NCBI GenBank assembly: GCA_947628795.1 | Contig: CANRBF010000009.1 | Location: 1-64,000, forward strand | Reading direction: 5' to 3' | Length of the DNA stretch: 64,000 nt | DNA from: an uncultured Monoglobus sp. | GTDB taxonomy: Bacteria; Bacillota; Clostridia; Monoglobales; Monoglobaceae | In this document: positions 54,598 through 64,000 of the stretch, one piece after another | Layout: each line of letters opens with the position of its first letter | Numbering within the stretch: the stretch's first letter is position 1 | The notes under the pieces: model-generated | Database searches by the model: none | Seen by the model: only the letters and a program-made list of their open reading frames with translations | Told to the model about the DNA's origin: nothing | Translations under genes and position numbers: made by a program

Positions 54598-56046
54598 ATG
54601 CCGGTATTATCGGGAATCGAGCCGACAAAAGTGTTTAAGTATTTCGAGGAGATATGTTCTGTTCCCCACGGCTCGGGAAACACAAAGCAAATCAGCGACT
54701 ACTGCGCGGGTTTCGCTAAGGAGCGCGGCCTCAAATACATTCAGGACGCCACAAACAACGTTGTGATCTTCAAAGACGGCACCGAGGGATACGAAAGCTC
54801 GGCGCCCGTCATGATACAGGGACACCTTGACATGGTGTGCGAAAAAGAGGCGGACTGCGATATAGATTTCGAAAAAGACGGTCTGCGGCTGAAGCTTGAG
54901 GACGGCGTTATCTCGGCCGAGGGAACAACTTTGGGCGGCGACGACGGAATAGCCGTGGCGTTCGCGCTGGCTATCTTGGATTCGAGCGACATTCCGCACC
55001 CTCCGCTTGAGGTCGTGCTCACGGTCGACGAGGAGATAGGAATGTTCGGCGCGGCCGACCTTGACTGCTCGCCTCTCAAATCCCGGATCATGCTCAATCT
55101 TGATTCCGAGGACGAGGGCGTCCTGCTGGTGAGCTGCGCGGGCGGAGTCAGCGCGGCGTGCAAACTGCCGTTGACCCGAACGATGGTAAGCGGCGCAGAG
55201 GCAGCGCTCAAGATCGACGGTCTCACGGGCGGTCATTCGGGCGTTGAGATAAACAAGGAGCGCGCCAACGCCAACCGCCTTATGGGCAGGGCTCTCAATG
55301 AGCTTTGCGGCGTTTTGGAATATGACATAATCTCGGTGGACGGCGGCCTTAAAGACAATGCCATACCGAGAGCGTCCGAGGCAAAGCTTATCGTGGGGGC
55401 CGACAGCGCTTCCGAGCTGAAGGATTTCGCGGAGAAATGGAACAAGATATTTAAGAGCGAGTACCGTCTGTCCGACCCCGAGCTTTCGTTTACCGTGGAG
55501 ATCGGCGGCGAGGGCTCCCGCAAGGCGCTGAGCAAGGATTCAAAGTGCAGGCTGATCTCCGCGCTGGTCAACATGCCGGGCGGTATTCAGCGCATGAGCC
55601 TTGACATTCCGGGTCTGGTGCAGACCTCGCTCAATATGGGCGTGCTTGAGACGACCGACGGCGAGGCGATAATGCGTTTCGCTGTCCGCAGCAGTCTGGG
55701 CAGCGAGAAGGAGGAGTTGGTCGGACGGCTCAAGAACCTGACCGATCTGCTGGGCGGCACGGTCGAGCTTATCGGCGACTATCCCGCCTGGGAATACAAG
55801 CAGGATTCAAAGCTGCGCGTTTTGATGGTAGATATATTTAAAGAGCAGTACGGCAGAGAGCCGAAGGTCGAGGCGCTCCACGCGGGCGTTGAGTGCGGCC
55901 TGTTCGCCGGAAAGCTGCCGGGTCTGGACTGCGTTTCGATGGGCCCCGACATGAAGGATATCCACACTCCCAACGAGAGAATGGACGTCGACTCGGTTCA
56001 GAGAACGTGGGAATACGTCCTGGAGATATTAAAACGTCTTAAATAA
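54598..56046 (+). CDS. pepD: Aminoacyl-histidine dipeptidase (PepD, M20 family)
   Basis: 482 residues from the ATG at 54598; the GTG at 54589 overlaps the GAGGTG ribosome site. M20 metallopeptidase motifs are all present: QGHLDMVCEK (first zinc His), TTLGGDDGIAVA (bridging Asp), VDEEIGMFGA (catalytic Glu), GLTGGHSGVEI and a C-terminal HAGVECGLF. PepD hydrolyses Xaa-His and other dipeptides in the cytoplasm. The nearby OPT transporter is a plausible source of substrate. A strong bidirectional terminator follows. Confidence 0.92.
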   Translation: MPVLSGIEPTKVFKYFEEICSVPHGSGNTKQISDYCAGFAKERGLKYIQDATNNVVIFKDGTEGYESSAPVMIQGHLDMVCEKEADCDIDFEKDGLRLKLEDGVISAEGTTLGGDDGIAVAFALAILDSSDIPHPPLEVVLTVDEEIGMFGAADLDCSPLKSRIMLNLDSEDEGVLLVSCAGGVSAACKLPLTRTMVSGAEAALKIDGLTGGHSGVEINKERANANRLMGRALNELCGVLEYDIISVDGGLKDNAIPRASEAKLIVGADSASELKDFAEKWNKIFKSEYRLSDPELSFTVEIGGEGSRKALSKDSKCRLISALVNMPGGIQRMSLDIPGLVQTSLNMGVLETTDGEAIMRFAVRSSLGSEKEELVGRLKNLTDLLGGTVELIGDYPAWEYKQDSKLRVLMVDIFKEQYGREPKVEALHAGVECGLFAGKLPGLDCVSMGPDMKDIHTPNERMDVDSVQRTWEYVLEILKRLK

Positions 56047-56055
56047 GAGTTATAT

Positions 56056-56094
56056 AAAAACGGCTGAGCGGATAAGAGCTCAGCCGTTTTTATA
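56056..56094. terminator. Bidirectional terminator
   Basis: ACGGCTGAGC and GCTCAGCCGT pair (56060-56087), with AAAAA on the left and TTTTT on the right. It ends pepD (plus) and the carbohydrate-binding lipoprotein gene (minus). Confidence 0.85.
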
Positions 56095-56115
56095 TTATTA
56101 TATATTATAGAGGGT

Positions 56116-58143
56116 TTAATGTATATTTATCTGTTTGGTCTGCTCGTCCCAGTCGACGGTCATTCCCAAATTTTCCGAGATGAACCGTACGGGTATCAGT
56201 GTGCTGTCGCTTACCAGCTCGGGCGCGGCGAGCATTTCGACCGCCTGCCCGTTTACCGTCGCTGTGGTCGAGCCGATCGTCATTGTGATGATCGCGCCGT
56301 CCTTTTCGGCTGTCGCGGTTTGGGTAGCGTCGTCCCAGGTGACGTTGGCGCCCAGCGCTTCAAGTATTGCGCGGAAGCCGACCAAAGTGGTGTCGTTCCG
56401 CGTCACCGGAGCCACGGGGAAGTTTACCCGGCCGCCGTTTACGAAAACGGTGATCTCTTGATTTTGCCCGTGTCTCATGCCGCCTCTGCCGCCGAACATT
56501 CCGAATGAGGCCGTTCCGATTTGGTTGACGCCGCTTTGCGCGGTGAAGGTCTCGACCTGCTCGCCGCCCACATACACCGCGTATTCGGTGTTCGCCTTGA
56601 GTTTATCGGATGTGTAGGTGATCGTCTGATACGCCTTTGAGGGTGCGTATTTCATGATCTCATTGCCCGAGGCCGTCTCGCGGATCGAGACCTCGGTGCC
56701 CGCTGTCTGAGAAGCGCTGAGATTTATCGCGGCGTAGGGCTGATTTTCGCAGGCCGACGGGTTCTGGTTCATGCCCGCCGCCGACGCGGCGATGACCGTG
56801 CCGCCGTTTACTGCGAAGGTCCCCTCGGCGTCCAGCGCGCCGTTGCCCGTATTTGTCGGGCCGTCAACGGTTATTTCGCCGCCGTTTATCGTCAGGTTTC
56901 CGTTGGAGTCGATGCCGTCGCCGCCCGCGTTCACGTAAATCTTTCCGCCGTTTATCGTGATGGCGTGAGCCGCCGCGGTCTCCTCGTCGATCATGCCGAA
57001 ACCTCCGCCGCCTCCGCGCATGCCGCCGTGCCGCTGCCCGGGCTCAAAGCTCGGCATTGCGCCGCTCATATCCGGTTGCTGTCCGTCGGGCATCTGCGGC
57101 GGTTGCTGATCGTCAAACTGCGGTTGTTGTCCGTTGGGCATTTGCGGCGGCTGCTGTCCGTCGAACTGAGGCTGTTGTCCGTTGGGCATTTGCGGGGGCT
57201 GCTGTCCGTCAAACTGTGACTGCTGTCCGCCTTGCATCTGCGGCTGCTGCTGTCCGTCGAATTGAGGCTGCTGTCCGTCAAACTGCTGCCGTTGTCCGCC
57301 GGTATTCGGGTCAAAGCTGCCCTGCTGCATCATATCGGGGCGCGCGCCGCCAAACTGTCCGCCGTTTGCCGCGTCGGTTGTGTTTTCGTTTCCGGTGTTT
57401 ATTCCGTCGTCCGCCGCGGTGACGCTTATGTCTCCGCCGTTTATCGTCAGGGTGCCTTTGCTCTCCATACCCTCGCTCTGTGCCGAGGTGAGATCCAGCG
57501 TTCCGCCGTCGACAAGCAGTTCGGTTCCGGCCTTCATCGGTTTGCCTGTCTCGGATTTAGCGGTTATCTCGCCTCCGGATACCCAAAGCTTGTCATTGGC
57601 TTTTATGCCGTGTTCGTAGGATGCGATGTTTATATTTCCGTTTTCGATAACCACATCGTCGTCGCCCGCTATGCCGTGCTTACAGTTCCCGCTTATTGTG
57701 AGAGTTCCGTCGCCCTTGATCTCCAGATCATCGTTTGAAAACAGGGCTCCGTCGGCGTTCTCGTCCGAGTATGTCTTGCCGTCGGTCAAATAGTTCTCGG
57801 TGCCCTCGGTTATGGTTATAAGAGCTTTTTCGGCGTTGTCAAAATATATCGCGGGGCCGTCGCTGTTGGTGATCGACGCGCCGGATAGGCGCAGCTTCAC
57901 TTTTTCCTCGGAGTTTACGTATATCATGCCATCGCTCAGGGTGCCGCTCACCTCAAAGTCTCCGCCTTGAGTGATGACAATATCGCCGTCCGTGACGCTC
58001 GCGCCCGAGCCGCTCACGCTCATTTTGTCAAGGTCGATTTTTCCGGTGTTGTTTTTCCATGCCTTGTCTGCGTTCGCGGCGCTGCACGCGGTGCATCCGA
58101 CGCTCATCATTACGCAAAGCAATAAAGATATTAATTTTTTCAT
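56116..58143 (-). CDS. Carbohydrate-binding-domain lipoprotein with copper-amine-oxidase-like domain
   Basis: 675 residues. Lipoprotein-type signal (MKKLISLLLCVMMSVGCTAC). The main part is a beta-helix-like carbohydrate-binding domain (DUF4353 type) with repeats such as GTLTISGNCKHGIAGDDDVV and GGDGIDSNGNLTINGGEI. It is split by a Gln/Pro-rich low-complexity region (about 270-370) of QPQFDGQQPPQMPNG repeats. The C-terminal about 110 residues form a copper-amine-oxidase N-terminal-like domain (VFVNGGRVNFPVAPV, LIPVRFISENLGM), common on Clostridia surface proteins. Last gene of a three-gene operon with DUF4956 and VTC genes, a conserved grouping in Bacillota. Binds a surface glycan or wall; not obviously enzymatic. 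Confidence 0.85.
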   Translation of the reverse strand: MKKLISLLLCVMMSVGCTACSAANADKAWKNNTGKIDLDKMSVSGSGASVTDGDIVITQGGDFEVSGTLSDGMIYVNSEEKVKLRLSGASITNSDGPAIYFDNAEKALITITEGTENYLTDGKTYSDENADGALFSNDDLEIKGDGTLTISGNCKHGIAGDDDVVIENGNINIASYEHGIKANDKLWVSGGEITAKSETGKPMKAGTELLVDGGTLDLTSAQSEGMESKGTLTINGGDISVTAADDGINTGNENTTDAANGGQFGGARPDMMQQGSFDPNTGGQRQQFDGQQPQFDGQQQPQMQGGQQSQFDGQQPPQMPNGQQPQFDGQQPPQMPNGQQPQFDDQQPPQMPDGQQPDMSGAMPSFEPGQRHGGMRGGGGGFGMIDEETAAAHAITINGGKIYVNAGGDGIDSNGNLTINGGEITVDGPTNTGNGALDAEGTFAVNGGTVIAASAAGMNQNPSACENQPYAAINLSASQTAGTEVSIRETASGNEIMKYAPSKAYQTITYTSDKLKANTEYAVYVGGEQVETFTAQSGVNQIGTASFGMFGGRGGMRHGQNQEITVFVNGGRVNFPVAPVTRNDTTLVGFRAILEALGANVTWDDATQTATAEKDGAIITMTIGSTTATVNGQAVEMLAAPELVSDSTLIPVRFISENLGMTVDWDEQTKQINIH
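57066..57330 (-). repeat. Gln/Pro-rich tandem repeats
   Basis: Units of about 42 bases encode variants of QQPQFDGQQPPQMPNG. Several near-identical copies suggest recent slippage. Confidence 0.85.
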
Positions 58144-58167
58144 AGAAATTCTCCTTTTTAAGTCAAA

Positions 58168-58857
58168 TCAGTATTGGTGGGCGCTTGCCGCTGACGATAA
58201 TATTATGCTCAAATTTCCGTTGCGGCAGCGCAGCTCGTCCAAAAATTCCCGCTCGTCCTGTCCGCTGTCCATTGTCACGGTGTAGCACAGTTCAAACAGC
58301 GAGCCCAGGTCGGTGGTATGTATCTTGTCAAGGGTGTAGTTTTTGGTGTGCTTTTCGAGTATCTCGTCAAAGGCGCGCTCGTAGTTGAGGTCTTCGGGGA
58401 TCGTGATCTTGAGGTGCTTGCGCACGGTCTTTTTCTCAAACAGTCCCCACTTTTCCGAGGCGATTATAACCAGACACAGGACGATGACGAATATCGCTCC
58501 GTAGGCGTACAGCCCCACGCCGCACGCCAGACCCGCGGCGATATCGAAAAATATAAATCCGATGTCCTTGGGGTCGCCGGGCGCGCTTCTGAATCTGATT
58601 ATCGACAGGGTTCCGGCTAAGCTGAACGCGCGGGCTATGTTGCTGCCGATAAACAGAATGATAACCGAAAGAATAACGGGCAGCATCAGCAGCGTTATCG
58701 CCAGACTGCGCTGGTAGTAATCATCGTGCTGGGTCTTGTAGTAGGTGAACGCGATAACCGCGCCGAAAGCGACTGCCACCGCCATTGTGATCATTGCCGA
58801 CATAACCGACAAGTTATCCGAAACGTTCGCGAGTATGTTGTTAAATATATTGTCCAT
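58168..58857 (-). CDS. DUF4956 membrane protein
   Basis: 229 residues with about four membrane helices in the first 135. Family features include FSLAGTLSIIRFRSAPGDPKDI (positions 79-100) and the GFIFFDIAAGLACGVGLYA stretch. The C-terminal cytoplasmic domain (about 140-229) has an alpha/beta pattern (HLKITIPEDLNYERAF, then ELCYTVTMD) like a small regulatory fold. Function unknown, but these proteins almost always sit next to VTC-type polyphosphate polymerase genes, as here (28-base gap). AGAGGA precedes the ATG. Confidence 0.88.
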   Translation of the reverse strand: MDNIFNNILANVSDNLSVMSAMITMAVAVAFGAVIAFTYYKTQHDDYYQRSLAITLLMLPVILSVIILFIGSNIARAFSLAGTLSIIRFRSAPGDPKDIGFIFFDIAAGLACGVGLYAYGAIFVIVLCLVIIASEKWGLFEKKTVRKHLKITIPEDLNYERAFDEILEKHTKNYTLDKIHTTDLGSLFELCYTVTMDSGQDEREFLDELRCRNGNLSIILSSAASAHQY

Positions 58858-58885
58858 TTAAAAATTCCTCTCTTTTATGTTATAG

Positions 58886-59626
58886 TTAAAGCATCGCGGC
58901 TGATGCGCGCTTCGCGCGTTTTTTGAGCATGTTTTTGAACTCGGTGCCGTATTTTGAGAACTTGACCCGCTTGATGTCAAACTCGGTGAGCATGTGGGTG
59001 AGCCACAGGGGTTTTGCTCTCGCTGTCTTTATCTCCATAAGGTACATATCGTCGTCAAGCAGCTTTTTGCCGTAATCCCCGTCCTCAAGATGCACGTCGT
59101 ATCGCCTCGAGCGGATGTTTTTGTCAAACGATATGCGCAGGTCGGGATTGTCTTTTTCAAAATACGCGATGCGGTCGTATGCCAGATATACCTTCGGCTT
59201 CAGGTCGTACACATGCAGAAAGTAGTTTATCTCGTCCATGACCTGCTTGTTCATGTATTCGCGCGCCTCGGGCTCCTCTCCGGTCTTAACGAAATCGTAT
59301 GCCTCGTCAAGCTCGATCATTGTGCGCCGCTTGTTCACAAGGCCCTTGTATTTCTTTTTGATCTCCAGAAAAACCTTCGAGGTCATGCCGGGCACGCCGT
59401 AGGAGCGCAGGCGCAGCTTTTCTTTGTAGACGGGGCTTTCCAAAGAATGGCGTATCAGATAATCGTCGCCCGTGTCGTAGTATATATTGGCGATGGTGTA
59501 CGGCTTGTGTCCCTCGTTGTAGGCGTCAAGCTCCATATGGCTCTCGATTATCGGGATAACCTTTTCGTAGGTCTGCTTGTCGAGCAGATATTTGTGCTCG
59601 TATCGGTTAAAAATTTCTATTGCCAT
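58886..59626 (-). CDS. VTC-domain protein (polyphosphate polymerase type)
   Basis: 246 residues from the ATG at 59626, ten bases after AGGAGG; an upstream ATG at 59653 is beyond that site. The VTC tunnel domain is recognisable: FNRYEHKYLLDKQTYE, NIYYDTGDDYLIRHSLE, EKLRLRSYG with basic phosphate-binding residues, FLEIKKKYKGLVNKRR and YLMEIKTARAKPLW. In yeast Vtc4 this domain makes polyphosphate from ATP; bacterial homologues are presumed to act likewise. First gene of the operon with DUF4956 and the lipoprotein. Confidence 0.88.
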   Translation of the reverse strand: MAIEIFNRYEHKYLLDKQTYEKVIPIIESHMELDAYNEGHKPYTIANIYYDTGDDYLIRHSLESPVYKEKLRLRSYGVPGMTSKVFLEIKKKYKGLVNKRRTMIELDEAYDFVKTGEEPEAREYMNKQVMDEINYFLHVYDLKPKVYLAYDRIAYFEKDNPDLRISFDKNIRSRRYDVHLEDGDYGKKLLDDDMYLMEIKTARAKPLWLTHMLTEFDIKRVKFSKYGTEFKNMLKKRAKRASAAML

Positions 59627-59725
59627 GTTTTCTGTTCCTCCTGATGTTACCATTCTAAACGGGTTTCCTTAAAAAAACATTAAAAATTTGAGGGAAATTT
59701 TAATGTTTACAATTAGTTAATATTT

Positions 59726-59754
59726 TTGACAGAGGTGATGTTTTGTGGTATTAT
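59726..59754 (+). promoter_or_regulatory. Sigma-A promoter of the YigZ-family gene
   Basis: TTGACA (59726-59731) and TATTAT (59749-59754) with a 17-base spacer. Confidence 0.8.
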
Positions 59755-59775
59755 TATAAAAAAGGAGAAAGAATT

Positions 59776-60405
59776 ATGAAGGAATCATACAGGACGATCG
59801 CGAGGGAGGCTCGGGCGGAGTTTACCGAGAAACGCTCGCGGTTCATAGCGACGGCGAGGCCCGTCTCGTCCGAGGCCGAGGCCACGGCTCTGATAGAGGA
59901 GCTGCGCAAAAAGTACTGGGACGCGACCCACAACGTCTACGCCTATATTATAGAAAACAACAACATCATGCGCTACAGCGACGACGGAGAGCCCTCGGGG
60001 ACCGCCGGAATGCCCGTTTTGGATATTCTCAAAAAAGAGGGGCTCACAAACTTAGTCGTGGTCGTCACCCGATATTTCGGCGGCATACTGCTGGGAACGG
60101 GCGGACTGGTCCACGCCTACTCAAAGAGCGCCAAGCTGGGCGTCGAGGCGGCGGAGCCTATCACCATGGCGCTGTGCCGCGAGACCAGAATGCGCTGCGA
60201 ATACACCATGCTCGGAAAAGTCCAAAGCGAGCTCAAAGCCCGCGGCCTGGTCTGCGGCGAGCCGATCTACACCGATTCGGTGGAGATCCCGGTGCATATT
60301 CCGATATCCGAATTCGAAAAAACCAAGACCGACTTTGTCGATCTGACAAACGCCGGAGTGAGCTTTATCGACGGAAATTCCGCATTTATGAAGGTCAAAG
60401 ATTAA
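59776..60405 (+). CDS. YigZ/IMPACT-family protein
   Basis: 209 residues from the ATG at 59776 (AAAGGAG upstream). The N-terminal UPF0029/IMPACT domain has KRSRFIATARPVSSE, ATHNVYAYII, YSDDGEPSGTAGMPVL and VTRYFGGILLGTGGLVHAYS, all characteristic. The C-terminal part (about 140-209) is the DUF1949-type domain. The eukaryotic homologue IMPACT regulates Gcn2; the bacterial function is unsettled. Single-gene unit with its own promoter and terminator. Confidence 0.92.
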   Translation: MKESYRTIAREARAEFTEKRSRFIATARPVSSEAEATALIEELRKKYWDATHNVYAYIIENNNIMRYSDDGEPSGTAGMPVLDILKKEGLTNLVVVVTRYFGGILLGTGGLVHAYSKSAKLGVEAAEPITMALCRETRMRCEYTMLGKVQSELKARGLVCGEPIYTDSVEIPVHIPISEFEKTKTDFVDLTNAGVSFIDGNSAFMKVKD

Positions 60406-60420
60406 TTTATGTGATATTTC

Positions 60421-60453
60421 AAAAACGCCGCATGATTCGCGGTGTTTTTTTGA
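60421..60453 (+). terminator. Intrinsic terminator of the YigZ-family gene
   Basis: ACGCCGC and GCGGTGT pair around ATGATTC (60425-60445), followed by a run of T. Confidence 0.85.
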
Positions 60454-60600
60454 TTATCAAAGAAATTCGGATAAATTTTTCGCTTTTTAGAAGGGTTTTT
60501 GAAATTTTTGCCTAATATATTAACGGACGGATAAAACCGCTTTTTGATTTAAGAGCCTATTTTTTGGCTCTGAGATACATAGACAAGGAGAGATAATTTT

Positions 60601-63102
<2,502 letters not shown>

Positions 63103-63114
63103 AAGGTGACGCTT

Positions 63115-63807
63115 ATGAAAAAAGAATTATTATTTAAACTCGCGGCCGTATTAACGGCGCTTATGCTGAGCTGCTCCGCGCTGAGCGGATGCGGAAAAGA
63201 CAAGGAAACAGTCCCGGCCGAAACATCGGACGAGGGGGACACCACGGTATCGAAATTCGATGCGGAAAATAAGGAAGAAAAGCCCTCGACGGCTGATCCA
63301 AAAACGGTGGCCGCGACACCCGCGAAGGCGGGAGGCTCCGTTTCAAACAGCGGCTCCGTTTCGGGCAGCGCGGGCGGCTCGGGCTCTAATGTCTCATCCG
63401 CCGAGGCGGTGAGCCGATCGGCGCTCAGCGACGCGCGCTCGTTTTTCGAGGCGGGCATGTATGACGACGCCGAGGAAATGCTCAGGTCGGTCGATCCCGA
63501 ATATCTGACCGATGAGCAGCTTGACACATACTATATGATCTCGGACAGCCTGAGCAACAGAGCGGGCGCTCAAAGCGAATCGCAAAAGGAATTTACTGCC
63601 GAGGAAGCGATAAGCGCCGCCGAGCAGAGATACGGCGTGAGCATTGACGGCGACCCGTCGGGTCTGACCCCTCAGACCGACTCAAGCGGCAGACAGTATT
63701 ACACCATGCAGGTGGCGATACAGAGCGAGAATCGCAGAGTCACGATAAACGTCTACAGCGACGGAGAGATCGAGGAAGTATCCGAGGAGCCCTTGGCATA
63801 TGGGTAA
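63115..63807 (+). CDS. Lipoprotein of unknown function downstream of gyrA
   Basis: 230 residues from the ATG at 63115 (AAAGGTGA upstream; a GTG at 63106 overlaps that site). Lipobox LSGC after a hydrophobic stretch. A Ser/Gly/Thr-rich disordered region (about 30-95) is followed by a helical part resembling a single TPR-like hairpin (SDARSFFEAGMYDDAEEMLRSV, 104-125). The C-terminal domain has strands (QYYTMQVAIQSENRRVTINVY) of PepSY-like flavour. Not recognised as a named family. It lies 12 bases after gyrA and is probably read from the same transcript. Confidence 0.8.
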   Translation: MKKELLFKLAAVLTALMLSCSALSGCGKDKETVPAETSDEGDTTVSKFDAENKEEKPSTADPKTVAATPAKAGGSVSNSGSVSGSAGGSGSNVSSAEAVSRSALSDARSFFEAGMYDDAEEMLRSVDPEYLTDEQLDTYYMISDSLSNRAGAQSESQKEFTAEEAISAAEQRYGVSIDGDPSGLTPQTDSSGRQYYTMQVAIQSENRRVTINVYSDGEIEEVSEEPLAYG

Positions 63808-63825
63808 TATAATAATATGATAATA

Positions 63826-63867
63826 AAAAAACCCCGAACCGACTAAAACGGTTCGGGGAAATTTTTT
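63826..63867. terminator. Bidirectional terminator
   Basis: CCCCGAACCG and CGGTTCGGGG pair around ACTAAAA (63832-63858), with A-rich sequence on the left and TTTTTT on the right. Confidence 0.85.
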
Positions 63868-63871
63868 AAGT

Positions 63872-64000
63872 TTAGCCGAGAAGCTGATCGTACATATCCT
63901 GATACTTTTTCGCGGATTCCTTCCACGAGAAGTCCTGCTTCATCGCGTTTTTAACCAGCTTGTTCCATATGTCTTTCTTGCTGAAAATCTCTATGGCGTA
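63872..64000 (-). CDS. glgA: Glycogen synthase, C-terminal end (partial)
   Basis: Only the last 42 residues lie in the window; the gene continues past the right edge. The frame ends MKQDFSWKESAKKYQDMYDQ and then LLG, matching the conserved C-terminus of bacterial GlgA (the DFSW-x-x-SA-x-x-Y pattern). GlgA adds glucose from ADP-glucose to glycogen. The preceding IWNKLVKNA fits the last helix of the GT-B fold. Assigned from a short segment only. Confidence 0.8.
   Translation of the reverse strand, partial: YAIEIFSKKDIWNKLVKNAMKQDFSWKESAKKYQDMYDQLLG

Overview
The window looks like a chromosomal segment of a Gram-positive, pectin-degrading Clostridia-type gut bacterium. The basis is: RNase Y, Veg, SecG and GyrA of Bacillota type; strong AGGAGG ribosome sites; many sigma-A promoters with exact 17-base spacers; an S-layer-homology protein; and three large secreted pectate-lyase-like proteins with Pro/Thr linkers. 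A Monoglobus-like relative would fit, but that placement is inference. No rRNA, tRNA or CRISPR array was seen.

Region 1 (1-15.3 kb) is accessory DNA lying between two imperfect ~87-bp direct repeats (219-304 and 14963-15050). On the minus strand, one promoter drives three TIR-domain genes (a TIR-Sel1 protein and two paralogous TIR-NTPase-TPR proteins), which look like antiphage defence genes. On the plus strand an eight-gene module (7190-14560) encodes a coiled-coil protein, a small protein, a four-helix membrane protein, an OmpA-domain lipoprotein, an HEGEH metallopeptidase-like protein, a VirD4/HerA-like ATPase, a P-loop-less partner and an M48 membrane protease. I do not recognise this module as a known system.

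Region 2 (15.3-24.9 kb) holds a 5'-truncated BspA-type leucine-rich pseudogene, a frameshifted Rpn nuclease gene with a duplicated 3' end, an intact BspA-type protein, an orphan barstar and a 1,699-residue secreted protein. Several of these end in the same roughly 90-residue tail that is also found on the pectate lyases.

Region 3 (24.9-30.7 kb) is mostly core: a cytidylate-kinase-like gene, rny and veg, followed by an MBOAT/DHHW pair for O-acetylation of a surface polymer.

Region 4 (30.9-51.5 kb) is the pectin region: a 1,361-residue pectate lyase, a Gfo/Idh/MocA oxidoreductase, an RpiB-like isomerase, a divergent GH106-like protein, an AraC regulator, secG, a GT2 glycosyltransferase and an SLH protein. 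It ends with two overlapping pectate lyase genes. Their leader carries what reads as a yybP-ykoY (manganese) riboswitch overlapping an intrinsic terminator, an unexpected control for secreted pectinases.

Region 5 (51.5-64 kb) has an OPT peptide transporter, a PqqD-like protein with a small membrane partner, and dipeptidase PepD (peptide import and hydrolysis). It continues with a minus-strand VTC-domain / DUF4956 / carbohydrate-binding lipoprotein operon, a YigZ-family gene, gyrA, a lipoprotein, and the 3' end of glgA at the edge. Intergenic DNA between 27 and 54 kb is rich in small hairpin repeats and dispersed short repeats.
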